Positions 34,116-44,198 of a stretch of DNA of 64,000 nt are shown here, in pieces. The position numbers and the translations under genes are program-made. Position 1 is the first letter of the stretch. Every line of letters starts with the position of its first letter. Below the pieces are notes generated by a model. That model was not told the DNA's origin. It saw only the letters and a list, made by a program, of their open reading frames with translations, and ran no database searches. The stretch comes from Pedobacter polysacchareus (GTDB lineage: Bacteria; Bacteroidota; Bacteroidia; Sphingobacteriales; Sphingobacteriaceae). The stretch spans positions 372,001 to 436,000 of the forward strand of contig NZ_JAHYSS010000003.1 in NCBI RefSeq assembly GCF_019802255.1, written 5' to 3'.

Positions 34116-36404
34116 TTATTTACGTTTTCTGCGAATCAGGATCACGAGTCCAAGCAGGAAGATTACTCCTGGGATTACGCCATAATAAAGTATTTGTAAG
34201 GTTTTTGCACTAGTCTTAGTCAGTGTTGTAGCATTGTCTTTTGGATCAGGCCTGCTCGTATCTATCGGAAATTCTCCGTAGGCGAACCATTTGAAAATAC
34301 CTAAAGCAAAACCGCTATTGATGGTCTGCATATTCATCCTTGACAACTCCGCATTGCTTAAAAAGTCGGCATCTCCAGAAACCATGATTCTTTGTTCTTT
34401 ATTGTTGCGATTTCTGGTCAGCATCAAAGCAGTAGGAAAGCTTCCTTTCTGATCTCCCGCTTGCGAATTAAATACTGCGGCTGCCGAATCCAATACCAGT
34501 TTGCCATTTTTCAGCCAGCTGCTTTCCGGGTTGGTCATCAACAAAGGATGAGCGGTAAATGATCCTTCAGGATTATAGGCTAAAGCTGCTGCTCCTGGCA
34601 TAGAAACTACCCATTTCCGTAAATAATAAGGCTGTAATTCCGGAGTCATCGCCACTGCGCCAGCCGATAAATTTGGCGTGACCAGATCATTTGAGAAATC
34701 TTTGCTCTCCTGAACCAAGGTTCCCTCCAGCATTTTAACTCCCAGGGAATCCAGTAAGGGATTGATCACGCTTTGTTTACCGGCCTCTCCGGCAAGCATC
34801 AAATTTCCTCCCTGATCGATATATCTCTGGAGTTTAGCCATAGCCCGCTGACTAAAAGCCACTTTAGGATCTGCAATCACCAATGCTGCGATACCTGCAG
34901 GAATCTCTGCATTTTCTAAAGAAACACTGTCTACATCGAATCCTTGATTCACCATTGAGCCTCTGCTTAGCTTGGTATTAGCCAAAGTTTTATAATCTCT
35001 GTCCCCTACTTTATTCATGCTGCGCTGATAACCGTCTGTTGCAAAAACAACTTTAGGCGCATTCACAATCAGTCGTTTTAGGGCTGCGCCGGTTTCCGCT
35101 TCTTTCGGCCAGAAATAACTATCTGGAGAAAAGGTACGTAAGAAAGTAGTTTTACCCTTATACTTTAGCTGCATCACCACACGTGCATTTTCACCCTCCA
35201 GATTGATTTTTCTCTTGATTTCTTCAGGTGCGAAAAACTTACGCAGGTCCAGTTTATTCAGGTTAGACATGAACATTACGTAATGACTAAAAGTAAAATT
35301 CTGCTGTTTCAATTGTTCGGTGATCCCGGGAATGCTATCGTAATAGTACACCCATTTCAACTTTATATTGGGTTTAAAGCGCAGGTAAGGTTCCCATCGG
35401 GCAATATCAGCAATCCGCTGATTCGGCTTAGCTTGGTTGTAAGAATCTTCGAGACCGTTGATATATTCGGTCATTTCCACAGGTTCGTCACCCATCTTTT
35501 TAAGGATTTCCTGCGTATTTTTGCTAATCGTATTCTGCTTGGTGGCCGTGGCATCGTAATACCCAATCATCTGCTGACGGGAGCTGACGTAAGTAATCGT
35601 CAAACCGACCAATAGAATCAATGCATACCTCATTGCTTGCTGCCATACGGTTTTCGACACCCGCTCCAATTCCAGTTTAGTAATCGTTAAAGCGAGAAAC
35701 ATCCCGGAAATCACCAGGTAATAGATGACATCGCGGCTATTCAGCAATCCAGACATCATTCTTGCCGTACGATCCGGCATAGACAGACTATGGGTCAGGT
35801 CACGGATAAAATCGATCCCCTGTCCTACTCTGCCAATATAATTCATAAAAGCCAGCGCCACAAAAGTACTGATCGCGGCTACCGCCTGATAAGTGGTTAA
35901 GCTGGATACAAAAATCCCTATCGCTGCAAAAGTGTTGAGCATTAAATAAATGGCTAGTAATGCCACTAAAATATGCGGGTAGTCAAAATGAGGGATATAA
36001 ATCGCGCCAACCAGTACAAACAGGCAAATTACAGCGATGATCATGAGGTTGTACACCATCATGGCCAGAAATTTTCCGTAGATCACCTGGCTTAATTTCA
36101 CCGGAGAAGAATACAGCAATTTTATACTTCCACTACTGGTTTCCCTACTGATGATGCCCATGGTAATCAAGGGAATATAGAGGTACAATTTATCCAGAAT
36201 CACACTAAGTACACCGAAATATTCCGGATTGATAAATAGCTTATCTGTGAGCGCGCTGAGTCCTGCTCCACGGGCCAAATCAGGTAACCTGGGGGTAAAA
36301 TCCATACTCATCTGCACGAATAAGATGAACAGCATGAGCCAGGCAATTGGTGAATAGAATAGCAGACTAAGTTCCAGTCTGGCTATTTGTATAATTTTCT
36401 TCAT
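34116..36404 (-). CDS. GldF-GldG fusion ABC permease, copy 2
   Basis: A 762-residue membrane protein that joins two parts normally separate in gliding-type ABC systems. Residues 1-240 form an ABC-2-type permease (SLLFYSPIAWLMLF, GIISRETSSGSIKLLYSSPVKLSQVIYGKFLAMMVYNL) with about six spans. The rest is a GldG-like periplasmic auxiliary domain (YINGLEDSYNQ, VIADPKVAFSQRAMAKLQRYIDQGGNLMLAGEAGKQ), with a last span and a basic tail RRKRK. It is clearly paralogous over its whole length to the copy at 41875-44184. The two probably form a heterodimer served by the single ATPase gene. It is placed after the M16 peptidase and before the hydroxylase. Confidence 0.85.
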   Translation of the reverse strand: MKKIIQIARLELSLLFYSPIAWLMLFILFVQMSMDFTPRLPDLARGAGLSALTDKLFINPEYFGVLSVILDKLYLYIPLITMGIISRETSSGSIKLLYSSPVKLSQVIYGKFLAMMVYNLMIIAVICLFVLVGAIYIPHFDYPHILVALLAIYLMLNTFAAIGIFVSSLTTYQAVAAISTFVALAFMNYIGRVGQGIDFIRDLTHSLSMPDRTARMMSGLLNSRDVIYYLVISGMFLALTITKLELERVSKTVWQQAMRYALILLVGLTITYVSSRQQMIGYYDATATKQNTISKNTQEILKKMGDEPVEMTEYINGLEDSYNQAKPNQRIADIARWEPYLRFKPNIKLKWVYYYDSIPGITEQLKQQNFTFSHYVMFMSNLNKLDLRKFFAPEEIKRKINLEGENARVVMQLKYKGKTTFLRTFSPDSYFWPKEAETGAALKRLIVNAPKVVFATDGYQRSMNKVGDRDYKTLANTKLSRGSMVNQGFDVDSVSLENAEIPAGIAALVIADPKVAFSQRAMAKLQRYIDQGGNLMLAGEAGKQSVINPLLDSLGVKMLEGTLVQESKDFSNDLVTPNLSAGAVAMTPELQPYYLRKWVVSMPGAAALAYNPEGSFTAHPLLMTNPESSWLKNGKLVLDSAAAVFNSQAGDQKGSFPTALMLTRNRNNKEQRIMVSGDADFLSNAELSRMNMQTINSGFALGIFKWFAYGEFPIDTSRPDPKDNATTLTKTSAKTLQILYYGVIPGVIFLLGLVILIRRKRK

Positions 36405-36414
36405 AGGGTTATCA

Positions 36415-39198
36415 TCAAGGGTTAGTTTTTTCAGGCATTAAAACCAGTTTCACATAGTTTTTATCCTGAATGTATTTTGCAGCTGCTTCCTGAACAGATT
36501 TTGTACTGATGCCATTTAAAGCATTCCCATACTCAAAAAACTGGTTCAGAGATTCATTGTTCATCACTTGCGAAGCCAGGTAATCCATCCAGAATTCATT
36601 GTTCCTGGCCCCTGTTTCCAGTCCGACTTTACGTGCGGCTTTAAACTTCTGCAGGTTTTCTGCGGAAGGACCTGATGTTCTCATTTTGTTGAGTTCATCT
36701 TGTACTGATGCAGTCAGTTTTTCTACATTCTTAGGCGCACAGTCGAAAGAGATGACCAATGCAAACCTGCTTTTCGGATATTTAGATAAACTGAGCTGTA
36801 CATTTGGGGTATAAGTTCCAGCCTCTTGATCACGAAGACGCTGCGTCAGACTAATAGTTAAAGCATCCGCTATGGCATTCATTTTAATTGTGTGCTCAAA
36901 ATTGTAATCGAAGTCGCCTGAATATGCCATAATTACACTTGATTTCTGTTCTGTGCCTTTATACACGGTTTTAGCAATCCTTCCGGCAGGAATGTTAATA
37001 CCAAGATCCTTTGCCTTTTCCACCGCTCCTGTCGAAGACAGGGAGCCCAGGTATTTTTCCAATAATGGTTTCAGTTTTTCGGCTGCTATATTTCCTACAA
37101 AAAGAAAGGTAAAAGCTGCAGCATTGCCAAAACGTGCTTTATAAATTTCAAAAGCGCGGTCTAGCCGGATTGCTTCCAGGCGACTGATGCTTTGTGGTTT
37201 TTTACGACTGCTGTAATTTCCCAAAACCAGGTTTACCGTGTCCATAAACACCTGTGATCGACTATCTTCTCTATTGAGCAGCTGCTCTTTTGCTCTTCCG
37301 ATCAGGGTCTGAAAAGACTCCTCGTCCTTGCGGGGTTCCATAAAATATGCATGCAGCAGCTCCAGCGTAGCTGGCAAGTCTTCTTTTGTGGTACTGCCAT
37401 TAAATCCCTGGTACTGATCCAGCATAAAAGGGCTCAGCTGAACCTTTTTTCCGGTCATAATTTTCCCCAGCTGCAAGGCATTATAATTACCAGCGCCCGC
37501 AGCAGCAATAATATTTGCCGCATTCAGGGCACTTTCATAATCTGCATCGCCAGATAAAGAGGTTCCCCCTGCTGCAAAGCCTTTGATCAGGAGCTGATCA
37601 TTCTGGAAGTCTGTCTTTTTCAACAAGACCGTCATTCCATTGCTCAGTTTGATCTTTTGAACATCAGCTGGTTTAATCTCTTCAATAGCAGTAATCTTTC
37701 CTGAAACAGGTTCTTTTTTAAGCAGCGGAAGGTCTAATTCCTCTTCTTCTACAGGAGGTAAATTTTGCGCATATACGCTTTCTATCCATTTCAGCAGGGT
37801 CGCTTCATCCGGAAGAAACGTTTTATTATAAGCAGAAGATTTCACAATGATGTCCCGATCCTCAGCTTTCATGTACGACTTCATCAGGTTATTGATTTCA
37901 TCCAATGCAACCTCAGGAAGTAATTCTTTCGCCAGTTCTGCCTCTTGAACGATTCCTGGAGCGGCATTCCCTGTTAAAAAATGCTGGAGATAAGGTTTGA
38001 TCAGTACTTCAGAACTGGTCTTGTCTTTTTCTCTCAGAGCTTCATCCATTTGGAACTGATAGGCTTTTTTCACCCTTTCCAATTCTGATTTTGTAAAGCC
38101 TTGTTCTTCCATCTGACGAAGTTCCAGCCATACACTTTTCAAAGCCTGTTCGGTCTCTCCTGGCTTAGTGCTCAGGTTCACAGAGAAGGAAGTTAATCCA
38201 CCAGAAAGCGGTGTAAAACCGACAATAGGCAGTCTTCTAAACCGGATACTCACCAGCTCTGCCAGCAATCTCTGCTTCAAATCTGCACGGTAATCTGCCT
38301 TTGTCCTGATGGTATCCGCCAACTGTTTCTTCATGATCTCTAAAGAGACTCCGGAAAATTCTGAGTCTATGAACTGCATATATTGGTTTTTACCGGTCAG
38401 GCTGACGCGATAAGCCGGACGCGCTGTTGATTTTTCCGGGTTCTTCAAGTCTGAGAATTTGGCCTTGATGTCTTTCTCCATCTGCTCTACATCCACATCT
38501 CCGACCACCAAAATAGCCTGAAGATCTGGGCGATACCATTCTTTATAAAAACTTCGGATTTCTTCCGGTGTCACTTTTAGCAATACTTCTGCTGTTCCGA
38601 TCGGCAAACGCGAACCATAACGGGAATTATTGGTGTAAAAAGGCAGACTTTTCTCCTGTAAACGCTGTGCAATTCCCTGACGGAAACGTTTTTCTTCCAG
38701 GATGACATGACGCTCACGTTCCACATCTTCCGCCTCCATATTGGCATCCTGCGCCCAATCGCGCATGATCTGCAGGCCATTGTCCAGTAATTCCGGATCA
38801 TCCGAAGGTAATGGAAGCTGGTATACCGTTTCATCAAAACCAGTATTGGCATTGATGTCTGCTCCAAAACGCACCCCTGATTTTTCCAGGTAATTGGAGA
38901 GCTCTTTTTTAGGAAAATGTTTGGTTCCATTAAAGTTCATGTGTTCCACAAAATGGGCGATGCCCCTTTGCTGATCTGTTTCCAGAATAGATCCTACTTT
39001 ATTGGCCAGGTACATCGTGACCCTTTTTTCCGGTGTTTTATTTTTGCGGATATAATAGGTAAAACCATTAGGGAGTTTACCCATTCTTAGTTCTGGATCA
39101 AGCAGCAATGGCTGTGCATCCTGACTGGTTTTACAGGCAAAAGGAATACAAAGCGCCGCAAGAAATAAAAAGCTTAAATATTTATATTTGATGAACAT
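36415..39198 (-). CDS. Lipid-anchored M16-family zinc peptidase (pitrilysin-like)
   Basis: A 927-residue two-half M16 peptidase. The signal ends in a lipobox (LCIPFACKTS, Cys22), so it is a periplasmic or outer-membrane lipoprotein. The inverted zinc motif HFVEH is at about residues 82-86, with the third ligand in VERERHVILEEKR about 75 residues on. The second half (from about 500) lacks the motif, as is normal. M16 enzymes cut small, unfolded peptides in an enclosed chamber. I use the ATG at 39198, eight bases after the MutS-like gene; an upstream in-frame ATG would overlap it. The setting within an ABC-exporter operon suggests trimming or degradation of an exported or imported peptide. Confidence 0.9.
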   Translation of the reverse strand: MFIKYKYLSFLFLAALCIPFACKTSQDAQPLLLDPELRMGKLPNGFTYYIRKNKTPEKRVTMYLANKVGSILETDQQRGIAHFVEHMNFNGTKHFPKKELSNYLEKSGVRFGADINANTGFDETVYQLPLPSDDPELLDNGLQIMRDWAQDANMEAEDVERERHVILEEKRFRQGIAQRLQEKSLPFYTNNSRYGSRLPIGTAEVLLKVTPEEIRSFYKEWYRPDLQAILVVGDVDVEQMEKDIKAKFSDLKNPEKSTARPAYRVSLTGKNQYMQFIDSEFSGVSLEIMKKQLADTIRTKADYRADLKQRLLAELVSIRFRRLPIVGFTPLSGGLTSFSVNLSTKPGETEQALKSVWLELRQMEEQGFTKSELERVKKAYQFQMDEALREKDKTSSEVLIKPYLQHFLTGNAAPGIVQEAELAKELLPEVALDEINNLMKSYMKAEDRDIIVKSSAYNKTFLPDEATLLKWIESVYAQNLPPVEEEELDLPLLKKEPVSGKITAIEEIKPADVQKIKLSNGMTVLLKKTDFQNDQLLIKGFAAGGTSLSGDADYESALNAANIIAAAGAGNYNALQLGKIMTGKKVQLSPFMLDQYQGFNGSTTKEDLPATLELLHAYFMEPRKDEESFQTLIGRAKEQLLNREDSRSQVFMDTVNLVLGNYSSRKKPQSISRLEAIRLDRAFEIYKARFGNAAAFTFLFVGNIAAEKLKPLLEKYLGSLSSTGAVEKAKDLGINIPAGRIAKTVYKGTEQKSSVIMAYSGDFDYNFEHTIKMNAIADALTISLTQRLRDQEAGTYTPNVQLSLSKYPKSRFALVISFDCAPKNVEKLTASVQDELNKMRTSGPSAENLQKFKAARKVGLETGARNNEFWMDYLASQVMNNESLNQFFEYGNALNGISTKSVQEAAAKYIQDKNYVKLVLMPEKTNP

Positions 39199-39205
39199 GA
39201 TGCGG

Positions 39206-41875
39206 TTATAAAGAAGATTTTTGAATGACCTGATGATTTCCTTTAATGATGTCAACGATCTTTTCATTTTCAATGATGATCATACCTTGTCTGTCGGTAG
39301 TAATACCGGAAGCCAGCGTATACGGATAAGTAGGTACCCCATCTTTCATCAGGGTAGGCAGGAAGGAGAATTGCATATTATCACATTGTTTCCCTAAAGC
39401 TTCCCCAACTTCAATAATGTGTGTAGAGACCACAAAGAAACTGTTCCTGTTTGCTGCAAAAGCTTTTGTGACGGCCAGTGTGGCATCATAAGCATCTTTT
39501 ACATTGGTTCCTTTAAACAATTCATCAAACAAAACGTACAGATCCAGGGATTTACTCACTGCTTTAGCCACAGTTTTGGTACGCAATACTTCCGCATAAA
39601 AATGGCTGTAGCCCATATCCAGGTTATCAGAAACATTGATCGAAGAGAACAAACCATCTTTCACTGAAAACTCCATATATTTTGCCGCTACGGGGAAGCC
39701 CATATGGGCGAGATAAAGCCCAATTCCCATAGACTTCATGAAAGTAGATTTCCCAGCCATGTTAGCACCGGTTAAAAACAGGACGTTGCGGTCCTTCGTT
39801 AAATGCAGGTTATTCGCGATCCCATTTCTCAATCCGGGATGGCGGAAAGCCTGCATATTCAGCACCATTTGATCGGCAGGTAATGCTGTGGCATACACAA
39901 AATCATTTTCGGCGGCAACTGCGGCTACACCTATAAATACATCCAGCTCATAAATGAGTTTCAGCAACGTTTCCATCTGGTTCATCATCGCATGACGAAT
40001 CACATGATCGTTTTTAATCAGCTGCATTAAGGAAGGCTGCTCGGCTCCTTTCCTAAGGATAGCCTGTAACCTGCTATCCTGAAGGATATTCAGGGCAGTG
40101 TCCAGATATTGTTGATATACGCCAACACCAGCTTTTCCTTTCAGCTCCGAGAAGAACTCCTGAAATGCCTGTAAAACTTCAATCGTCACCGATTGTCCGG
40201 CTTGTAACTGCAGTAATTCTGCACTATGGAAAAGCGTTTGCTGGAATTTCTTGGTAAAGATGCCCCAGGCCACACTTGGCAATGCTGCCCCTGCTCCACC
40301 AGCCAGGTAATCCTCCATCGACTCCACCTGCGAGCGGATCACTGGAAAAATCACCCGGTGCTGCTGGAAAAACGCGAATAAAGCACTGCGTTTATTAATC
40401 AGTTCCGGCTGGTTCAAAGGCTGGGCAAACATTCCTTCCAATACCTGCTCTCCACCCCTCGTTTGCAGGCGATTGAACAGGCTGTAAATAGATTGCTGTT
40501 TAAACTTCCCCTGCAAATTCAGATCCTCAATAGTTTGCTGATCGGCAGTTAGATTTTGTTGTATCTTTTTAGCTTCTTTTTGATCACTGATCAGCTCCAG
40601 TACCCCTTCATTATTGATGATGATCATCCCATGTCTATCGTCGGTAATCCCTTCTGTTAGCGTATAGGTATAAACCGGTTTGCCATTCTCCATTCGGGTA
40701 GGCAAATAGCGAAAAATCATATTGCTGCATTTCTGCTGTAATACTGCACCCGCTTCCATAATGTGTGTAGAAATCACAAATAAGGAATGTGGCTTACTGG
40801 CAAAAGCTTCCATGATGGCAATGGTGCCTTCGTAAGCATCTTTCACATTGGTTCCACGAAACAGCTCATCGAAAACGACAAACAGGTTCTTTCCGGCACC
40901 AAGTTCAACCGCTACTTTTTTCACCCTCAGCACTTCTGCATAGAAATGGCTGGCGCCCATGGCCAGGTTATCCGGCAGGTTAATGGTGGTGTACATGCCA
41001 TCACATACGGAAAACTCCATTTGCTTTGCCGCAATTGGAAAGCCAAGGTGTGCCAGATACATCGCAATGCTGAGTGATTTCATAAAGGTAGACTTCCCTG
41101 CCATATTGGCCCCTGTAAGGAACACAATATTGCTGTCTGGGCTCATCTCCAAAGCATTGGTCACCGGTTTATTTAGCAAGGGGTGGCCCAGACCTTCCAG
41201 CTTTAAGCGGTTGGCATCACGCTTTAATGCTGTAGCGAAGCAATAGCCTCTTTCTTCAGCTACCCTGGCGATAGAAATATATACATCCAGGTGGTAAATA
41301 TGCTGCAGGATTTTCTCCATCAGCGGACGCTGCTGAAAGCGTAAAATATTGTCGTACTCTACAATTTTACCTGAAGAGATTTTTCCTTTTCCATGGTCTG
41401 CAAAGATGATTTCCAATGCTCTGGAATTGACAAGTTCCAGGATTTTCTCTACTTCTTTTCCATAAGGATGGTCTGCAACTTTTGGCTGAATTTCCAGCAT
41501 AAAGCTTTTCAATCCTTGAAGAATTTCCGTTAATGCGGTGACGCTTTCTCCGGCCGCTTTAAAATCTGCCATACTGAAGCCCTGATTAGAAAGGCGGCTC
41601 CGGGGATCGGTATTGGCCAGGTATCTTTCTGCTTCTTCAAAACGGTTTCCCTGTAAAGGAAAAACAGCTTTATTTCCCTGAAAATACCGCAGGATGGCCA
41701 CCCTTTCATTGATTAATTTCTCGTCGGAAAGCGGATTCCGAAACAGGTCTTCCAGTAATGAAGCCCCACCTTGGGTATAGGTTTTATTAAAAATATGGTA
41801 GATCGAATCACTCCCCGATTTGGAGAAGATATTCAGATCATCGATCGTTTGTTTATCAGTTATAAAGCTCATCAT
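39206..41875 (-). CDS. Tandem double MutS-like ATPase
   Basis: An 889-residue protein made of two full MutS-type modules in one chain (about 1-440 and 441-889). Both start with the same phrase (QTIDDLNI and QTIEDLNL), continue with a MutS core (clamp/lever-like) region and end in a domain V ATPase. Both P-loops are intact (GANMAGKST at 255-263 and 703-711), as are Walker B (VVFDELFRGTN and VLFDELFKGTN), the signature helix (SHFYAEVLR in each) and STHI at the H position. The mismatch-binding and connector domains of repair MutS are absent. True MutS works as a dimer with composite ATP sites, so this looks like a covalent dimer. It is translationally coupled to permease copy 1 (TAATG overlap). 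Role unknown. Confidence 0.88.
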   Translation of the reverse strand: MMSFITDKQTIDDLNIFSKSGSDSIYHIFNKTYTQGGASLLEDLFRNPLSDEKLINERVAILRYFQGNKAVFPLQGNRFEEAERYLANTDPRSRLSNQGFSMADFKAAGESVTALTEILQGLKSFMLEIQPKVADHPYGKEVEKILELVNSRALEIIFADHGKGKISSGKIVEYDNILRFQQRPLMEKILQHIYHLDVYISIARVAEERGYCFATALKRDANRLKLEGLGHPLLNKPVTNALEMSPDSNIVFLTGANMAGKSTFMKSLSIAMYLAHLGFPIAAKQMEFSVCDGMYTTINLPDNLAMGASHFYAEVLRVKKVAVELGAGKNLFVVFDELFRGTNVKDAYEGTIAIMEAFASKPHSLFVISTHIMEAGAVLQQKCSNMIFRYLPTRMENGKPVYTYTLTEGITDDRHGMIIINNEGVLELISDQKEAKKIQQNLTADQQTIEDLNLQGKFKQQSIYSLFNRLQTRGGEQVLEGMFAQPLNQPELINKRSALFAFFQQHRVIFPVIRSQVESMEDYLAGGAGAALPSVAWGIFTKKFQQTLFHSAELLQLQAGQSVTIEVLQAFQEFFSELKGKAGVGVYQQYLDTALNILQDSRLQAILRKGAEQPSLMQLIKNDHVIRHAMMNQMETLLKLIYELDVFIGVAAVAAENDFVYATALPADQMVLNMQAFRHPGLRNGIANNLHLTKDRNVLFLTGANMAGKSTFMKSMGIGLYLAHMGFPVAAKYMEFSVKDGLFSSINVSDNLDMGYSHFYAEVLRTKTVAKAVSKSLDLYVLFDELFKGTNVKDAYDATLAVTKAFAANRNSFFVVSTHIIEVGEALGKQCDNMQFSFLPTLMKDGVPTYPYTLASGITTDRQGMIIIENEKIVDIIKGNHQVIQKSSL

Positions 41876-44184
41876 TATTTACGTTTTCTGCGAATCAGGA
41901 GCACCATTCCAAACAGGAATATGGTGCCTGGAATCAGTCCATAATACAATATTTCTAAAGTGCTGACACCAGTTTTGCTCAGCAGTAATTTGTTATCTCT
42001 GGATTCTGGACGGGACATATTTACAGGGAATTCCCGATGAACAAACCAGCTAAAAATACTGACACCAAAACTGCCGTTCAGCACCTCTATATTACTTCTG
42101 GTCAACTCTTTATTACTAAAGAAATCGGCATCACCAGCTACGATAATCCTTTGCTCTTTATTTTTCAATTTCCTGGTCAGCATCAATGCAGTAGGAAAAG
42201 CACCTTTTTGATCACCATTTTTGGCATCAAATACCAAAGCCGCAGAATCCAGTACAAACTGTCCCTTTTTAATCCAGGCAGTCTTTTCATTGGTCATTAA
42301 AAGCGGCTGAACGTTGAAGGCCCCGGTAGGGTGATCGCTTAATGCTACTGCGCCAGGCATCGCTATTTTCGCTTTTTCTTTATAAGCTTTTTCTAAATCC
42401 GGTGCCATCAGCACAGCCCCTGCAGCTAGTGTTGGCGTCACCAATCCATAAGAAAAGTCTGTACTGCTTTGTACGAGCGTTCCTTCCAGCATTTTTACGC
42501 CCAGGGAATCCAGTAAAGGATTCACTATAGATTGTTTACCTGGCTCTCCAGCAATCAAAAGGTTCCCACCATCTGCTATATATTGCTGTAGTTTAGCTCT
42601 TGCAGCTGGACTAAACTGAACTCTGGGGTCACCGATTACCAATGCGGCAATGCCGTTTGGAATCTGGCCATTCTCCAGAGAAATACTGTCTATATCAAAA
42701 CCGAAATTGATCATCGAAGACCTGCCAGATTTATTGTTGGCCAGCATCTTATAATCCCTGTCGCCCAATTTATCCATGCTCCGCTGATACCCATCTGTTG
42801 CAAAAACAACTTTTGGAGGAGTTACAATTAAACGTTTCATCGCTGCTGCAATTTCAGGCTCATTCGGCCAGAAAGTAGCATCGTCAAAAGTCCTCAGGAA
42901 AGTAGTTTTCCCTTTATATTTCAGCTGAAAAACCAACCTGTCATTTTCGCCGCGCAAGTCTACCTGTTTACGGATCTCTTGTGGATTTAAAAACCCAGCA
43001 GTATCGATTTCGAAGGCCTTGGCACGTTCTGAGAATAATGTTTTTAAGCTTTTCCCCTGGTTCATGATATAGAACTGAGGATCCCGATAATCATAATAAT
43101 AAACCCATTTCAGGTTGATGTTAGATTTGAAACGGAGGTAAGGTTCCCATCGGGCGGTGGCTGGAATACGGCTCACAGGTGCTGCAAAACTATAAGAACC
43201 ATGTAAGCCATTCACATAAGCGGTCACTTCCAGCGGCTCCTCACCCATCTCTTTTAAAATCTCCTGAGTCGCTTTAACAATCGTATTTACTTTGGTATAA
43301 GTTGCATCATAATAGACAATTGACGGCTGACGGGAGCTTAGGTAGGCGACCGACAAGCCAATGATCAATACCAGCAGGTACCTGCCCGCATGGTAAAGGA
43401 AAGGTTTGCTGACCCTCCCCAATTGTAATCTAACAATTGTAAAGCCGATAAAAATCCCTGAAACCACAAGGTAATAGATCACATCACGGCTGTTTAAAAG
43501 ACCGGCAACCATGCGTTCCGCCCTGCTTGGCATAGAAAGACTGTAAGTCAGGTCGCGCACAAAATCCAGACTTTGTCCGAAATTACCGATGTAATTCATA
43601 AAAGCCAGTACGGCAAAAGTACAGATCGCTGCCACCACCTGATAAGTGGTTAAGCTGGACATAAATATCCCAATTGCGGCATAGGCACTCAGCAGTAAAA
43701 AAGTAACCAGTAAAGCCACCAAGGGGTGTGGATAATCGAAATTATCAATAAATAAAACTCCAACAATCAGGAAAAGCCCCATTAAAGCGATGATCACCAG
43801 GTTATACACCAGCATGGCGAGAAATTTCCCATATACCATATGACTCAGCTTTACCGGCGAAGAATACAGCAATTTAATCGTTCCGCTGCTGGTTTCCCGG
43901 CTGATCATTCCCATCGTTACGAGCGGAGTGTAGAGATACAAACTGGAAAGAATGCCAAAAAAGATTCCATAAGGAAGATTGCCTACTTTGATGCTGATGG
44001 TAAAAAACTTATCCGTCAGGAAAGAAAAAGCAGGAATAAATTGCTGGATATGCTGTATTTCGTCTATCGCCGGAATCAGGTCAAAGCTCATTTGCAGGAA
44101 CAGGATCATGATGAGCAGCCAGGCTATAGGAGAATAAAATAGCAGGCTCAATTCCAGTCTGGCTATTTGTACTATTTTTTTCAT
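41875..44184 (-). CDS. GldF-GldG fusion ABC permease, copy 1
   Basis: A 769-residue paralogue of the protein at 34116-36404. The ABC-2 permease half is residues 1-250 (SLLFYSPIAWLLIMILFLQ, MISRETSSGTIKLLYSSPVKLSHMVYGKF) and the rest is a GldG-like auxiliary domain (VIGDPRVQFSPAARAKLQQYIADGGNLLIAGEPGKQ) with a final span and RRKRK tail. Compared with copy 2, the first periplasmic loop is longer (about residues 30-60), and so is the segment near 370-390. This is where partner specificity might lie. It follows the ATPase gene after 14 bases and overlaps the MutS-like gene by one base. Confidence 0.86.
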   Translation of the reverse strand: MKKIVQIARLELSLLFYSPIAWLLIMILFLQMSFDLIPAIDEIQHIQQFIPAFSFLTDKFFTISIKVGNLPYGIFFGILSSLYLYTPLVTMGMISRETSSGTIKLLYSSPVKLSHMVYGKFLAMLVYNLVIIALMGLFLIVGVLFIDNFDYPHPLVALLVTFLLLSAYAAIGIFMSSLTTYQVVAAICTFAVLAFMNYIGNFGQSLDFVRDLTYSLSMPSRAERMVAGLLNSRDVIYYLVVSGIFIGFTIVRLQLGRVSKPFLYHAGRYLLVLIIGLSVAYLSSRQPSIVYYDATYTKVNTIVKATQEILKEMGEEPLEVTAYVNGLHGSYSFAAPVSRIPATARWEPYLRFKSNINLKWVYYYDYRDPQFYIMNQGKSLKTLFSERAKAFEIDTAGFLNPQEIRKQVDLRGENDRLVFQLKYKGKTTFLRTFDDATFWPNEPEIAAAMKRLIVTPPKVVFATDGYQRSMDKLGDRDYKMLANNKSGRSSMINFGFDIDSISLENGQIPNGIAALVIGDPRVQFSPAARAKLQQYIADGGNLLIAGEPGKQSIVNPLLDSLGVKMLEGTLVQSSTDFSYGLVTPTLAAGAVLMAPDLEKAYKEKAKIAMPGAVALSDHPTGAFNVQPLLMTNEKTAWIKKGQFVLDSAALVFDAKNGDQKGAFPTALMLTRKLKNKEQRIIVAGDADFFSNKELTRSNIEVLNGSFGVSIFSWFVHREFPVNMSRPESRDNKLLLSKTGVSTLEILYYGLIPGTIFLFGMVLLIRRKRK

Positions 44185-44198
44185 TTGTGTGGTCGTAC

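Noticed and set aside
39206..41875. Annotation as a DNA mismatch-repair protein
   Set aside because: Only core and ATPase parts of MutS are present, twice; mismatch-binding and connector domains are missing and no repair gene is near.
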